Shown here piece after piece: positions 51,736-63,996 of a stretch of DNA of 64,000 nt (its first letter is position 1; each line of letters opens with the position of its first letter). Origin of the DNA: Caldovatus aquaticus (lineage in GTDB: Bacteria; Pseudomonadota; Alphaproteobacteria; Acetobacterales; Acetobacteraceae); NCBI RefSeq assembly GCF_019458025.1, contig NZ_JAHZUY010000002.1, forward strand, positions 1-64,000, written 5' to 3'. Position numbers and translations under genes: made by a program. A model generated the notes under the pieces. The model ran no database searches and was not told where the DNA came from. It saw only the letters and a program-made list of their open reading frames with translations.

Positions 51736-52458
51736 CTACGCCCAGCCGAGGAAGGCGGCGAACTCCCGCGCCGGTGCGCGCTCCGTGACCAGCGCGTTCT
51801 CCGGCGCGTCCGGATCGGCGTAGCCGAGCGACATCCCGCACACCACGGCTTCCGTGTCGGGGATCGGCAGATGCCTGCGGATCGTCCGGTGGCGCCGCGC
51901 GAAGGCCGCCTGCGGACAGGTGTCGAGCCCGTGCGCGCGCGCCGCCACCATCAGGTTCTGCAGGAACATGCCGTAGTCGAGCCAGGAGCCGATGGCGAGG
52001 CGCCGGTCGATGGTGAAGACGATGCCGACCGGCGCGCCGAAGAACGCGAAATTGCGCGCGTGCTGGCGGCGCATGCGCTCGCTCTCGCCCCGCTTGATGC
52101 CGAGCAGGCCGTAGAGGTCCCAGCCGACCTTGCGCCGGCGCGAGAGGTAGGGCTCGAAGAACTCCTCCGGGTAGTAGGGATATTCCGCCTCCTCCGGGGC
52201 GCCGGAGAGGTGCTCGGCGACCAGGGCTTCCGAGAGGCGGCGCTTGGGCTCGCCGGTCAGCACGTAGGCGCGCCAGGGCTGCATGTTGCTCCCCGAGGGC
52301 GCGCGCGCGGCGAGGTCGAGCAGGCGCTCGACCAGCTCGCGCGGGACGGGGGTGGGCAGGAAGGCGCGGATCGAGCGGCGTCCGGCGATCGCCGCCTCGA
52401 CCGCGGCGACCGCGCCGGCCGGCGCGGCGGACGCCGGGGCGAGCGAGTCCGGCGCCAT
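51736..52458 (-). CDS. Nitroreductase family protein
   Basis: A 240-residue FMN-dependent oxidoreductase. RRSIRAFLPTPVP at the N-terminus, APSGSNMQPWRAYVL, and GSWLDYGMFLQNLMVAARAHGL with a C-terminal GMSLGYADPDAPEN are the family blocks. It is similar to proteins that reduce nitro-aromatics or quinones; the physiological substrate is unknown. ATG 52458 shares a base with the dihydroorotase stop (TGATG), so it is translationally coupled to it. Confidence 0.92.
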   Translation of the reverse strand: MAPDSLAPASAAPAGAVAAVEAAIAGRRSIRAFLPTPVPRELVERLLDLAARAPSGSNMQPWRAYVLTGEPKRRLSEALVAEHLSGAPEEAEYPYYPEEFFEPYLSRRRKVGWDLYGLLGIKRGESERMRRQHARNFAFFGAPVGIVFTIDRRLAIGSWLDYGMFLQNLMVAARAHGLDTCPQAAFARRHRTIRRHLPIPDTEAVVCGMSLGYADPDAPENALVTERAPAREFAAFLGWA

Positions 52459-53789
52459 CAGAAGCCCCGCGCCTCGGCGAAGCGCACCAGGCCGCCGCGC
52501 GGCGGGCCCAGCACCTCGTCCTCGCGCATCACCACCTGCCCGCGCACGATCGTCATCACCGGCCAGCCGGTGCATTCCTGCCCGGCGAAGGGCGTCCAGC
52601 CGCAGGGCGAGACGATCCAGCTCTCCTCGATCACGCGCCTCCTCTTCAGGTCCACGACGGTGAAGTCCGCGTCGTAGCCGGCGGCGAGCCGCCCCTTGCC
52701 GACCACGCCATAGACCCGCGCCGGGCCGGCGCACATCAGGTCGACGAGCCGCGTCAGCGACAGCCGCCCGGCGTTCACGTGGTCGAGCATCAGCGGCACC
52801 AGCGTCTGCACGCCGGTCAGCCCCGCCGCGGTGTCGGGCCAGGGCCGCTCCTTGGCGGCGCGGGAATGCGGCGCGTGGTCGGAACCGATGCAGTCCACCG
52901 TGCCGTCGCGCACCGCGGCCCACGCGGCCTCCCGGTGGCGCGCGTCGCGGATCGGCGGGTTCATCACCGCGTAGCCGCCGAGCCGCTCGTAGGCCTCGTC
53001 GGTCTGGCTGAGGTGGTTGATCAGCACCTCGACGGTGGCGATGTCGCGGAAGTCCTTGAGATACTCCAGCTCCTCCGCGGTGCTGACGTGCAGGATGTGC
53101 GCGGGGCGTCCGGTCTTGCGGGCGAGCGCCATCAGGCGGCGGGTGCCGAGGAAGGCGGTCTCGACGTCGCGCCAGGCCATGTGGTTGCGGTGCGGCATGC
53201 CGGGGGTGAAGAGCGTGCGCCGCGCCTGCAGGCGGTACTCGTCCTCGGAGTGGTAGCAGATGCGCCGCCGGCCGGCGCGCATCACGCGCTCCAGGCTCTC
53301 GTCGTCCGCGACCAGCAAATCGCCGGTGGAGGAGCCGGCAAAGACCTTGATCGCGCAGACATTGGGCTGGAGCTCGAGCTCGGCGAGCGCGTTGATGTTG
53401 GTCCGGGTGGCGCCGACATAGAGGCCGATGTCGCAGAAGGCGCGGCCCCGCACGTAATCGCGCTTCCGGTCGAGCCGCTCGCGCCCGTCAACCGGCGGCG
53501 TGGTGTTCGGCATGTCGAACACCGCGGTGAGGCCGCCGAGCACGGCGGCGCGGGTGCCGGTCGCGATCGTCTCCACCGCGGGGTCGCCGGGATCGCGCAG
53601 GTGCACGTGCGGATCCATCAGGCCGGGCAGCACGTGCAGGCCGCGGCAGTCGAGCACCTCGGCCGCCGCGGCGGCGCCGAGGTCGCCGAGCGCGGCGATG
53701 CGGCCGTCGCGCACACCGACGTCGAGCTCCTCGATGCCCCAGGGCAGCACGCATTGCCCGCCGCGCAGCACAAGGTCGTAGGAGGCCAT
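52458..53789 (-). CDS. pyrC: Dihydroorotase (class I)
   Basis: A 443-residue zinc amidohydrolase of pyrimidine biosynthesis, which closes carbamoyl-aspartate to dihydroorotate. The metal ligands are in DPHVHLRDPG, the region with the carbamylated Lys (AIKVFAGSSTGD), ILHVSTAEE and GSDHAPH. This is the class I form (allantoinase-like relatives exist; the SDHAPH and HLRDPG motifs favour dihydroorotase). ATG 53789 has GGAGG about 6 nt upstream. It is followed by the coupled nitroreductase and phosphatase genes. Confidence 0.9.
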   Translation of the reverse strand: MASYDLVLRGGQCVLPWGIEELDVGVRDGRIAALGDLGAAAAAEVLDCRGLHVLPGLMDPHVHLRDPGDPAVETIATGTRAAVLGGLTAVFDMPNTTPPVDGRERLDRKRDYVRGRAFCDIGLYVGATRTNINALAELELQPNVCAIKVFAGSSTGDLLVADDESLERVMRAGRRRICYHSEDEYRLQARRTLFTPGMPHRNHMAWRDVETAFLGTRRLMALARKTGRPAHILHVSTAEELEYLKDFRDIATVEVLINHLSQTDEAYERLGGYAVMNPPIRDARHREAAWAAVRDGTVDCIGSDHAPHSRAAKERPWPDTAAGLTGVQTLVPLMLDHVNAGRLSLTRLVDLMCAGPARVYGVVGKGRLAAGYDADFTVVDLKRRRVIEESWIVSPCGWTPFAGQECTGWPVMTIVRGQVVMREDEVLGPPRGGLVRFAEARGF

Positions 53790-53862
53790 GCGCCCCTCCT
53801 CTCCGCTCCGGTCGTCCCGCGCCCTGTTTGGCACCGCGGCGCGCCGGCCGGTAGCCCCCGCC

Positions 53863-54341
53863 TCAGCCGGGCAGCTTCAGGTCGTAGGTGATCCAGAAGG
53901 TGCGGGTGGCGAGCCGGTCGTAGACGCTGCGGGCGCGGTAGTTGTCGTCCGCCGTGATCCAGCGGATCAGCGACCAGCCGCGGGCGCAGCCGATCTCCGC
54001 CACCGCCGCGATCAGCGCCTCGGCGATGCCCCGGCCGCGATGGGCCTCCTCCACGAACAGGTCGTCGAGGAAGCCGCCGACGCTCGCGCTCAGCGGGCGG
54101 GCGAAGGGACGGTAATGGGCGAGGCCGACCGCCCGGCCCTCCGCGGTCTCGGCGATCAGCGCCTTCACCTCGTGCGCCGGGTCGCGGATCCAGGACCAGA
54201 CGCGCGCGCGCATCTCCGGCGTCTGCGCCGTCTTGTAGAAGGCGGCGTAGCCGGCGTAGAGGCGCTCCCAGTCGGCGCGGTGCCACGCCTCCGGCGGGCG
54301 GATGGCGATGCCCGGCGGCGGGGACGCGGCCGGCGGGCCGC

Positions 54342-54345
<4 letters not shown>
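53863..54345 (-). CDS. GNAT family N-acetyltransferase
   Basis: A 160-residue acetyl-CoA-dependent transferase with the GNAT core [25 protein letters not shown], including the R-G-x-G-I-A acetyl-CoA loop, and [19 protein letters not shown] at the end. The substrate is unknown. Its ATG (54345) overlaps the gcvP stop by ATGA, so it belongs to the glycine cleavage operon and would be under the glycine riboswitch. A role in amino-acid or amine acetylation is conjecture. Confidence 0.88.
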
Positions 54346-57259
<2,914 letters not shown>

Positions 57260-57263
<4 letters not shown>

Positions 57264-57637
57264 GCCTGGCTCTCCAGGTAGGCGGCGTAGGCGGCCTCGT
57301 CCATCAGCTTCTCGATCTCCGCTGGGTCGCGCGGCTCGATCTTGAAGAACCAGCCCTCCCCGGTGGGATCGCGGTTGATCAGGCCGGGATCCTCGGCGAG
57401 CGCGCTGTTCACCTCGACGATGCGGCCGGAGACCGGGGCATAGACGTCGGAGGCGGCCTTGACGCTCTCCACCACCGCGACCGCCTCGCCGGCCTCGACC
57501 TCGCGCCCCACCTCCGGCAGCTCGACGAACACCACGTCGCCGAGCTGGCTCTGCGCGTGGTCGGAGATGCCGACGGTGACGGCGTCGCCGTCCGTCCGCA
57601 GCCATTCGTGGTCCTTGGTGTAGCGCAGTTCCGACAT
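57260..57637 (-). CDS. gcvH: Glycine cleavage system H protein
   Basis: A 125-residue lipoyl carrier. The start [17 protein letters not shown] and the lipoylation site [11 protein letters not shown] (Lys60) are canonical, followed by GWFFKIEP. The upstream in-frame ATG (57652), which overlaps the gcvT stop, would add only five residues and is less likely. It transfers the aminomethyl group between GcvP and GcvT. The order of transcription is gcvT-gcvH-gcvP. Confidence 0.97.
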
Positions 57638-57648
57638 CGGGGCGGTCC

Positions 57649-58764
57649 TCATCGGGCGTAGCGGTGGGGGACGAAGGGCAGCGGGACGACGTGCGCGGGA
57701 AGCGCCTTGCCGCGCACCACCAGCGCGAGCGCGGTGCCGTCCGCGGCATGGGCGCGCGCGACGTAGCCCATGGCGATCGGGCCGTTCACCGTCGGGCCGA
57801 AGCCGCCCGAGGTGACCTCGCCGATCGGCGCGCCGTCGGGGCTGAGGATCGGCGTATGCGCCCGCGCCGGCTGGCGCCCCTCGGGGCGGATGCCGACGCG
57901 CAGGCGCCGCGGCCCCGCCGCGAGCTCCGCGCGCACCCGCTCGGCGCCGGGGAAGTCCCAGGCCTCGCGGCGGCGCTTGCCGATGGTCCAGGCGAGCCGC
58001 GCCTCGACCGGGCTCGTCGTCGCGTCGATGTCGTTGCCGTAGAGGCAGAGCCCGGCCTCGAGGCGCAGCGAATCGCGCGCCCCGAGCCCCGCCGGCGCCA
58101 CGCCGGGCAGGCCGACCAGGGCGCGCGCCACCGCCTCGGCCCGCTCGTCCGGCAGCGCGATCTCGAACCCGTCCTCGCCGGTGTAGCCGGAGCGGCTGAC
58201 GAGCGCCGGCACGCCGGCGACCGCCATCTCCGCGATCCCCAGGAAGGGCAGCGTCGCGGCCTCCGGCGCGAGCGCCGCGAGCGCCGCCGCCGCGCCCGGC
58301 CCCTGCAGCGCGAGCAGCGCCCGGTCCTCGCGCCGCGCGAGGCGCAGCCCCGCAGGCAGCGCGGCGGCGAGGCGGTCGAAGTCCGCCTGCTTGCGGGAGG
58401 CGTTGACGACCAGGAACAGCCGGTCGCCGAGATTGGCGACCATGAAGTCGTCCTCGATGCCGCCCGCCTCGTTGGTGAACAGGCCGTAGCGCTGGCGGCC
58501 GGGCCCGAGGCCCTGCACGTCGGCGGGCGTCAGCCGCTCCAGCGCCGCGGCGGCGCCGGCGCCGATCAGCTCGGCCTGGCCCATGTGGGAGACGTCGAAC
58601 AGCGCCGCGGCGGCGCGGCAGTGCAGGTGCTCGGCGACGATGCCGCCCGGATAGTGCAGCGGCATGGCGTAGCCGGCGAAGGGCACCATGCGCGCCCCGA
58701 GCTCGCGATGCAGCGCGGCGAGCGGGGTCTCGCGCAGCGGGGTGTCGGCGGACGATTCGGCCAC
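57649..58764 (-). CDS. gcvT: Glycine cleavage system aminomethyltransferase GcvT
   Basis: A 371-residue folate-dependent T protein, releasing ammonia and forming methylene-tetrahydrofolate. It contains [14 protein letters not shown], the Asp/Tyr region [33 protein letters not shown] and [20 protein letters not shown]. The start is a GTG at 58764 with GGAGG 5 nt upstream; the longer open frame upstream only reads through the riboswitch. It is the first gene of the operon behind the tandem glycine riboswitch. Confidence 0.96.
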   Translation of the reverse strand: MAESSADTPLRETPLAALHRELGARMVPFAGYAMPLHYPGGIVAEHLHCRAAAALFDVSHMGQAELIGAGAAAALERLTPADVQGLGPGRQRYGLFTNEAGGIEDDFMVANLGDRLFLVVNASRKQADFDRLAAALPAGLRLARREDRALLALQGPGAAAALAALAPEAATLPFLGIAEMAVAGVPALVSRSGYTGEDGFEIALPDERAEAVARALVGLPGVAPAGLGARDSLRLEAGLCLYGNDIDATTSPVEARLAWTIGKRRREAWDFPGAERVRAELAAGPRRLRVGIRPEGRQPARAHTPILSPDGAPIGEVTSGGFGPTVNGPIAMGYVARAHAADGTALALVVRGKALPAHVVPLPFVPHRYAR

Positions 58765-58810
58765 GGGCCCTCCTGCCGCAGCGGGCGGCGTTGGGTGTTG
58801 CTCCGTGGCC

Positions 58811-59018
58811 CCCCTCTGTCCGAGGACCTGAGAGATTCGGCCGGCCGATTCGCCACGGCCCGGCCTTACTCCTTCGGTGCCGGCCCCTTGCGGAGCCGGG
58901 CTTTCCAGAGGCCCCTCCCCCGCGCGGCCCTTCTGCCTGAGCGTTTCCGGGGGCCGGTTGCGCCTTCGGCGGCGGTCCGTCCGGGCGCGCCGAGGGACCG
59001 CTCTCTCCCGCGCGGGAT
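58811..59018 (-). promoter_or_regulatory. Tandem glycine riboswitch upstream of gcvT
   Basis: Read on the minus strand, two aptamers follow each other. The first starts GCGGGAGAGAGCGG, then GCCGAAGGCGCAA (58961-58972 region) and ends GGAAACGCTCAGGCAGAAGG. The second has CACCGAAGGAGTAAGG (58864-58879) and ends AATCTCTCAGGTCC then GGACAGAGG. The CGAAGG and CUCAGG signatures occur twice, as in tandem glycine riboswitches. Glycine binding is expected to switch the operon on. The expression platform would be between 58764 and 58811. Confidence 0.95.
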
Positions 59019-59177
59019 CAGCGGGATGGGCGGAAGATGACCCAAGCCGGGGCCGGACGCAACGGCGCGGGCGGAAGATCCGGCCGCGGGTGCGTCGCGG
59101 GCGATGACGGCGCGGCCTCAAGGTGGCAGGACAGGCCCCGCGGCGGACGCACGGATGGCCGCGGCGGGAGGGACTCG

Positions 59178-59900
59178 ATGACGGCAGCGGACCTGGCCGG
59201 GAAGGTCGTCGTGATCACCGGCGCGGCGGGCAATCTCGGGCGCGCGGTCACCGCCGCCTGCGCGCGGGCGGGCGCCGCGCTGGCGCTGCTCGACCGGGAC
59301 GAGGCCGGGCTCGCCGCGGCGGCGCGCCTCGCCGCGACGGCGCCGCGGGCGCTGGCGGTGCCGGCGGACGCGCTCGACCCCGCGGCGATGGAGGGGGCGG
59401 CGGAGCGCGTCGCGCGCGAGCTCGGTCGCGTGGACGCGCTGTGCCACCTGATCGGCGGCTTCCGCATGGGCGATCCGGTGCATGCGACGCCGCCCGAGGT
59501 CTGGCGGCTGATGCTCGACCTCAACGCCGGCTCGCTGCTCAACGCCGTGCGCGCCTTCGTGCCGCGCATCCTGGCGGGCGGGCGGGGCGGCAAGGTGGTG
59601 AGCGTCGCCGCCGCGGCGGCGGCGCGGGGCGCGGCCAGGATGGGCGCCTACAGCGCCGCCAAGGCCGCCGCGGTGCGCCTGACCGAGAGCCTGTCGGCCG
59701 AGCTCCGCGGCGCCGGCGTCAACGTCAATTGCGTCCTGCCGACCACGATGGACACGCCGCAGAACCGCGCCGCCATGCCGGAGGCCGACCCGCGCGACTG
59801 GGTCGCGCCCGAGGCGGTCGCCGACGTCATCCTCTTCCTCTGCACCGACGCGGCCCGGGCGGTGCACGGCGCGGCGATCCCCGTCTCCGCCCGCGCGTGA
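59178..59900 (+). CDS. SDR-family oxidoreductase
   Basis: A 240-residue short-chain dehydrogenase. [15 protein letters not shown] is the cofactor loop, with [12 protein letters not shown] in place of NNAG, Ser in [11 protein letters not shown] is replaced by Ala-rich sequence, and YxxxK is in GAYSAAKAA. The missing obvious catalytic Ser suggests divergent activity. ATG 59178 has GGGAGGG about 6 nt upstream. It is divergent from the glycine cleavage operon and the riboswitch. Substrate unknown. Confidence 0.85.
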   Translation: MTAADLAGKVVVITGAAGNLGRAVTAACARAGAALALLDRDEAGLAAAARLAATAPRALAVPADALDPAAMEGAAERVARELGRVDALCHLIGGFRMGDPVHATPPEVWRLMLDLNAGSLLNAVRAFVPRILAGGRGGKVVSVAAAAAARGAARMGAYSAAKAAAVRLTESLSAELRGAGVNVNCVLPTTMDTPQNRAAMPEADPRDWVAPEAVADVILFLCTDAARAVHGAAIPVSARA

Positions 59901-59920
59901 GCGGCCGGCGCAGGCGCCCC

Positions 59921-60490
59921 TCAGCGCAGGCCGCGCCGCCGGTTCAGCGCCAGCTCCTCCGGCGTGAGCTGGAAGCCGACGAGCAGCGCGTAGTCGCCGA
60001 AGTCCCGCCCCTGTCCCAGCGGCAGGGTGACGCTGATCTCCTCCGACGTCGCGCGCGCGCGCCCGACATTGGGCGGGAAGCCGACCCGGGTGACGAATTC
60101 GCGCTTGTTGAGGATCGCCTCCTCGCCCGCGTCCGTCACCGCGACGAACCACGGCAGTTCGGCGCTGGCGGCGCGCGCGGCGGGACCGCGCTCGGCCTGC
60201 AGCCCGACCGTGAGCCGCACTTCCATGGCCCGGCCGCGGTTCACGTAGTCGCAGCGCGCCTGGAAGCCGGTCACGCGCGCCTCGAGCTCGAGCGCGGAGA
60301 GATCCTGCCCGGCGCCGGGCCGATAGCGCACCAGGTCCGCCGCCTCGCCGAGGATGCCGATGCGCGGGCAGGTCGCCGGCAGCGGGGGCTGCGAGGCGCC
60401 CTCGCCGCCGCACCCCGCGGCCGGCACGGCCCCCCCGAGGGCCAGGGCGAGCCCGGCCGCCCGCCGCCACCGCTGAAACTTTCCGCGCAT
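59921..60490 (-). CDS. Putative lipoprotein of unknown function
   Basis: A 189-residue envelope protein. The signal [20 protein letters not shown] ends in a lipobox-like AAGC. The mature part has [19 protein letters not shown] and a beta-rich region with [21 protein letters not shown]; the ordered strands suggest an immunoglobulin-like fold. Similar lipoproteins of alphaproteobacteria occur next to ispH or heme genes, as I recall, but no function is established. It is convergent with the SDR and divergent from ispH. Confidence 0.78.
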   Translation of the reverse strand: MRGKFQRWRRAAGLALALGGAVPAAGCGGEGASQPPLPATCPRIGILGEAADLVRYRPGAGQDLSALELEARVTGFQARCDYVNRGRAMEVRLTVGLQAERGPAARAASAELPWFVAVTDAGEEAILNKREFVTRVGFPPNVGRARATSEEISVTLPLGQGRDFGDYALLVGFQLTPEELALNRRRGLR

Positions 60491-60601
60491 CCCCGATCTA
60501 TCCCCCTTGAGCCCTCGCGGCCGGCGGCTAGTGTGCCGCCCGGCCCCCGGGGCAGCAACCCGCCCGGGACGACCGCCCGCCGGACAACGCCCGCGAGACG
60601 C

Positions 60602-61621
60602 ATGCCCCCAGCACCGCCCTCCCCCGCGGCGAAGCCGCGCCTCACCGTCCTGCTCGCCGGCCCGCGCGGCTTCTGCGCCGGCGTGGACCGCGCGATCCGG
60701 ATCGTCGAGGAGGCGCTGCGGCGCTACGGCGCCCCCGTCTACGTGCGCCACGAGATCGTGCACAACCGCTACGTCGTCGAATCGCTGGAGCGCCAGGGCG
60801 CCGTGTTCGTCGAGGAGCTGGAAGAGATCCCGGACGACGGCCGCCCGGTGGTGTTCAGCGCGCACGGCGTGCCGAAGGCCGTCCCCGCCGAGGCGGCGCG
60901 GCGGCGCATGTTCTACCTCGACGCCACCTGCCCGCTGGTGAGCAAGGTGCACCGCGAGGCCGAGCGGCACTTCGCCGCCGGGCGCCACATCCTGCTGATC
61001 GGCCACGCCGGCCATCCGGAGGTGATCGGCACCATGGGCCAGCTCCCCCCGGGCGCGGTGACGCTGGTCGAGGACGCCGCCCAGGCGCGGGCGCTGCGCG
61101 TGCCGGAGGGCACCCCCCTCGCCTACATCACCCAGACGACGCTCAGCGTGGACGACACGGCGGAGATCGTCGCCGCGCTGCGCGCGCGCTTCCCCGCGAT
61201 CGCCGGACCGGCGAAGGAGGACATCTGCTACGCCACCACCAACCGCCAGGCCGCGGTGAAGGCGATCGCGCCGCGCTGCGACCTGCTGCTGGTGGTCGGC
61301 GCGCCGAACTCCTCGAACAGCCTGCGCCTGCGCGAGGTGGCGGAACGCGCCGGCTGCCCGCGCGCCGTCCTGGTGCAGCGCGGCGCCGAGCTCGACCCGG
61401 CGGTGGCGGAGGGCTGCGCCACGGTGGGCGTCACCGCCGGCGCCAGCGCGCCGGAGGCGCTGGTCGAGGAGGTGCTGGCGCGCCTGCGCACGCGCTTCGC
61501 CCTCCGCATCGAGGAGGTGGCGGTGACCGAGGAGCGCATCGCCTTCAAGCTGCCCGCGGCGCTGGCGGAGCCGGCGGCCGCGCCGCTCGCGGTGGCCGCC
61601 GCCGCGCCGACGACCCCCTGA
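60602..61621 (+). CDS. ispH: 4-hydroxy-3-methylbut-2-enyl diphosphate reductase IspH
   Basis: A 339-residue iron-sulfur enzyme for the last step of the MEP isoprenoid pathway, producing IPP and DMAPP. The three cluster Cys are in [12 protein letters not shown] (Cys25), [12 protein letters not shown] and [13 protein letters not shown]-linked ICYATTNRQ. Catalytic SAHGVP and the PNSSNS motif are present. The C-terminus carries an extra Ala/Pro tail. Its TGA shares one base with the ATG of the homoserine kinase gene (TGATG), showing coupling. Confidence 0.97.
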   Translation: MPPAPPSPAAKPRLTVLLAGPRGFCAGVDRAIRIVEEALRRYGAPVYVRHEIVHNRYVVESLERQGAVFVEELEEIPDDGRPVVFSAHGVPKAVPAEAARRRMFYLDATCPLVSKVHREAERHFAAGRHILLIGHAGHPEVIGTMGQLPPGAVTLVEDAAQARALRVPEGTPLAYITQTTLSVDDTAEIVAALRARFPAIAGPAKEDICYATTNRQAAVKAIAPRCDLLLVVGAPNSSNSLRLREVAERAGCPRAVLVQRGAELDPAVAEGCATVGVTAGASAPEALVEEVLARLRTRFALRIEEVAVTEERIAFKLPAALAEPAAAPLAVAAAAPTTP

Positions 61622-62601
61622 TGGCGGTCTACACGGAGGTCGCGGACGAGGCGCTGCGCGCCTTCCTCGCGGAGTACGACCTCGGCGAGCTGGTCGCCTA
61701 TCGCGGGATCGCGGAGGGCGTGGAGAACTCCAACTACGCCCTGCGCACCACGGCGGGCGACTTCATTCTGACGCTCTACGAGCGGCGCGTGGACCCGGCG
61801 GATCTGCCCTGGTTCCTCGGGCTGATGGACCACCTGGCGGCGCGCGGCATCCCCTGCCCGACGCCGGTGCACGGCCGCGACGGCCGGGCGCTGCGCGTGC
61901 TGGCCGGGCGGCCGGCGGCGATCTGCACCTTCCTGCCCGGCGTCTGGCCGCGGCGCGTGCGGGTGGAGCACTGCGCGCCGCTCGGCGCCGCGCTCGCCGC
62001 CCTGCACGCGGCGGGCGAGGGGTTCGAGCCGGTGCGCGAGAACGCGCTGGGGCCGAAGGGCTGGCCGCCGCTGCTCGAGGCCTGCCGCGCACGCGGCGAC
62101 GAGGTGCGCGAGGGCCTGATCGCGGAGCTCGATGCGGCGCTCGCGGGCATCCTGCGCGACTGGCCGACGGCCGGAACGCTGCCCTGCGGGCACATCCACG
62201 CCGACCTGTTCCCGGACAACGTCTTTTTCCTCGAAGGGCCGGACCGCACGCCGCGCGTCTCCGGGCTGATCGACTTCTACTTCGCCTGCACCGACCTTCT
62301 CGCCTACGACATCGCGGTCTGCCTGAACGCCTGGTGCTTCGAGCCCGACCTCTCCTTCAACGTGACCAAGGCGCGGGCGCTGCTCTCCGCCTACGAGGCC
62401 GCGCGCCCCCTGACGGCGGCGGAACGCGAGGCGCTGCCGGTGCTCTGCCGCGGCGCCGCGATCCGTTTCCTGCTGACGCGCCTCTACGACTGGACGCACA
62501 CGCCGCCGGGGGCGCTGGTGACGCGCAAGGACCCGCTCGAATACCTGCGCCGGCTGCGCTTCCACGCCGCAGCGCGGAGCCCCGCGGCCTATGGCCTCTG
62601 A
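61621..62601 (+). CDS. thrB: Homoserine kinase, type II (APH fold)
   Basis: A 326-residue kinase that phosphorylates homoserine for threonine synthesis. It has the aminoglycoside phosphotransferase fold, not the GHMP fold: [21 protein letters not shown] for nucleotide binding, catalytic [14 protein letters not shown] (Asp/Asn), and [20 protein letters not shown]. This is the ThrB form typical of alphaproteobacteria. The next gene starts inside its last codons (11-bp overlap). A threonine tRNA is elsewhere in the window but unrelated. Confidence 0.96.
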   Translation: MAVYTEVADEALRAFLAEYDLGELVAYRGIAEGVENSNYALRTTAGDFILTLYERRVDPADLPWFLGLMDHLAARGIPCPTPVHGRDGRALRVLAGRPAAICTFLPGVWPRRVRVEHCAPLGAALAALHAAGEGFEPVRENALGPKGWPPLLEACRARGDEVREGLIAELDAALAGILRDWPTAGTLPCGHIHADLFPDNVFFLEGPDRTPRVSGLIDFYFACTDLLAYDIAVCLNAWCFEPDLSFNVTKARALLSAYEAARPLTAAEREALPVLCRGAAIRFLLTRLYDWTHTPPGALVTRKDPLEYLRRLRFHAAARSPAAYGL

Positions 62602-63139
62602 CGCGGCGGCGGAGGGTGGCGGGGCCGCCGCGGCCGCCGAGCGGCCGGCCCCGGCGCGGCCGCGGCGCGTGGTCGAGGTGTGGACCGACGGCGGCTGCAG
62701 CCCCAATCCCGGGCCGGGCGGCTGGGCGGCGATCCTGGTCTCCGGGCCGCACCGGAAGGAGCTGTCGGGCGCCGAGCCGCACTCCACCAACAACCGCATG
62801 GAGCTGACCGCGGCGATCGCGGCGCTGGAGGCGCTGAAGGGCCCCTGTCGCGTGGTGCTGCACACCGACAGCGAATACCTCCGCAACGGCATCACGCGCT
62901 GGGTGAAGGACTGGCTGCGCAACGGCTGGCGCACCGCGTCGAGGCAGCCGGTGGCGAACCGGGAGCTGTGGCAGCGGCTGCTCGACGCCGCCGCGCGGCA
63001 CGAGGTCGCGTGGCGCTGGGTGCGCGGCCATGCAGGCGATCCGATGAACGAGCGGGCGGACCGCCTGGCGACGGAGGCGCGGGAGCGGCTGATGGCGGCC
63101 GCCGCCGATCGCCCCGCGCCGTCCTCGCGCCGCCGCTGA
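62591..63139 (+). CDS. rnhA: Ribonuclease HI
   Basis: A 182-residue RNase H that cleaves RNA in RNA-DNA hybrids. The catalytic DEDD set is in [16 protein letters not shown] (Asp), [10 protein letters not shown] (Glu), [12 protein letters not shown] (Asp) and [13 protein letters not shown] (Asp). A 27-residue Ala/Pro/Arg extension precedes the domain, longer than in E. coli. It overlaps the homoserine kinase gene by 11 bp. The block ispH-thrB-rnhA is common in alphaproteobacteria. Confidence 0.96.
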   Translation: MASDAAAEGGGAAAAAERPAPARPRRVVEVWTDGGCSPNPGPGGWAAILVSGPHRKELSGAEPHSTNNRMELTAAIAALEALKGPCRVVLHTDSEYLRNGITRWVKDWLRNGWRTASRQPVANRELWQRLLDAAARHEVAWRWVRGHAGDPMNERADRLATEARERLMAAAADRPAPSSRRR

Positions 63140-63181
63140 CGGGAGACGCGGGCGGCGCGTGCGCGCTTCCGGCGGTTGATC

Positions 63182-63275
63182 TGGCGGAGGGGATGGGATT
63201 CGAACCCACGGTACGGGTTTAAGCCCGTACAACGGTTTAGCAAACCGCCGCCTTCAGCCACTCGGCCACCCCTCC
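63182..63275 (-). tRNA. tRNA-Ser (anticodon GCU)
   Basis: On the minus strand: acceptor GGAGGGG pairs with CCCCTCC, D arm GGCCGAGTGGCTGAAGGC, anticodon arm CGGTTTGCTAAACCG with GCT (reads AGC/AGU Ser), a long class II variable arm (GTACGGGC and its complement), T arm GTGGGTTCGAATCCCA, discriminator G and encoded CCA. The long variable arm is diagnostic for tRNA-Ser. Confidence 0.97.
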
Positions 63276-63303
63276 GCAGGCGTGGCTCAGTCTCACGGCG
63301 TAT

Positions 63304-63328
63304 GCGCGGGCGGTGATACCGCCCGCGC
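63304..63328 (-). terminator. Strong hairpin after the glutathione transferase gene
   Basis: A perfect 11-bp stem GCGCGGGCGGT with a 3-base loop and ACCGCCCGCGC, located 30 bp after the stop of the minus-strand transferase gene and 28 bp before the tRNA-Ser. It has no T-run on either side, so it may be a weak or Rho-assisted terminator, or protect the 3' end. Confidence 0.45.
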
Positions 63329-63357
63329 CCGGGGGCGTCAAACGCGCCGCGGGGCGT

Positions 63358-63996
63358 TCAGGAGAGCGCCACCTCGAACCCGCGCGCCGTCGCCGGGCGG
63401 GCCATCATCCGCTCGTACCAGCGCTTCACCGCCGGGTAGTCGGCGAGGTCCACCCGGTGGCGCGGATGCCGCCAGGCCCAGCCGAGGATGGCAAAGTCGG
63501 CCACACTCGGCTCGCCCTCGGTGGCGACGAACTCGCGCTCCGCCAGGCGCCGGTCGAGCACGCCGTAGAGGCGCCGGGTCTCCTTGTCGAAGCGCGCCAG
63601 GCCGTAGCGGCGGTCGGCCTCGTCCTGCAGGTCGAGGAAGTGATGCACCTGGCCCGGCATCGGCCCGAAGCCGCCCATCTGCCACATCAGCCATTCCAGC
63701 ACGGGAACGCGCTCGCGCAGCGAACGGGGCAGGAAGCGCCCGGTCTTCTCGCCCAGGTAGAGCAGGATCGCCCCCGATTCGAAGACGCTGATCGGCCTGC
63801 CGTCCGGCCCCTCGGGGTCCACGATGGCGGGGATCTTGTTGTTCGGCGAGATCGCCAGGAATTCCGGGGCGAACTGCTCGCCCTTGGCGATGTTCACCGG
63901 CCGCACCCGGTAGGGCAGCCCCATCTCCTCGAGGGCGACGCTGATCTTGCGGCCGTTGGGCGTGTTCCAGGTGTAGAACTCGATCGGTTCTGGCAA
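63358..63996 (-). CDS. Glutathione S-transferase family protein (YfcG-like)
   Basis: A 212-residue thioredoxin-fold transferase. It starts with PIEFYTWNTPNGRKISVALEE and has SPNNKIPAIVDPEG, FESGAILLYLGEKTG and GFGPMPGQVHHF, closely like E. coli YfcG, a nu-class enzyme with disulfide-bond reductase activity on glutathione. The first codon readable is TTG at 63996; only four more bases remain in the window, so the true start may be just outside. The start LPEPIEF fits the family. A hairpin lies beyond its stop. Confidence 0.92.
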   Translation of the reverse strand: MPEPIEFYTWNTPNGRKISVALEEMGLPYRVRPVNIAKGEQFAPEFLAISPNNKIPAIVDPEGPDGRPISVFESGAILLYLGEKTGRFLPRSLRERVPVLEWLMWQMGGFGPMPGQVHHFLDLQDEADRRYGLARFDKETRRLYGVLDRRLAEREFVATEGEPSVADFAILGWAWRHPRHRVDLADYPAVKRWYERMMARPATARGFEVALS

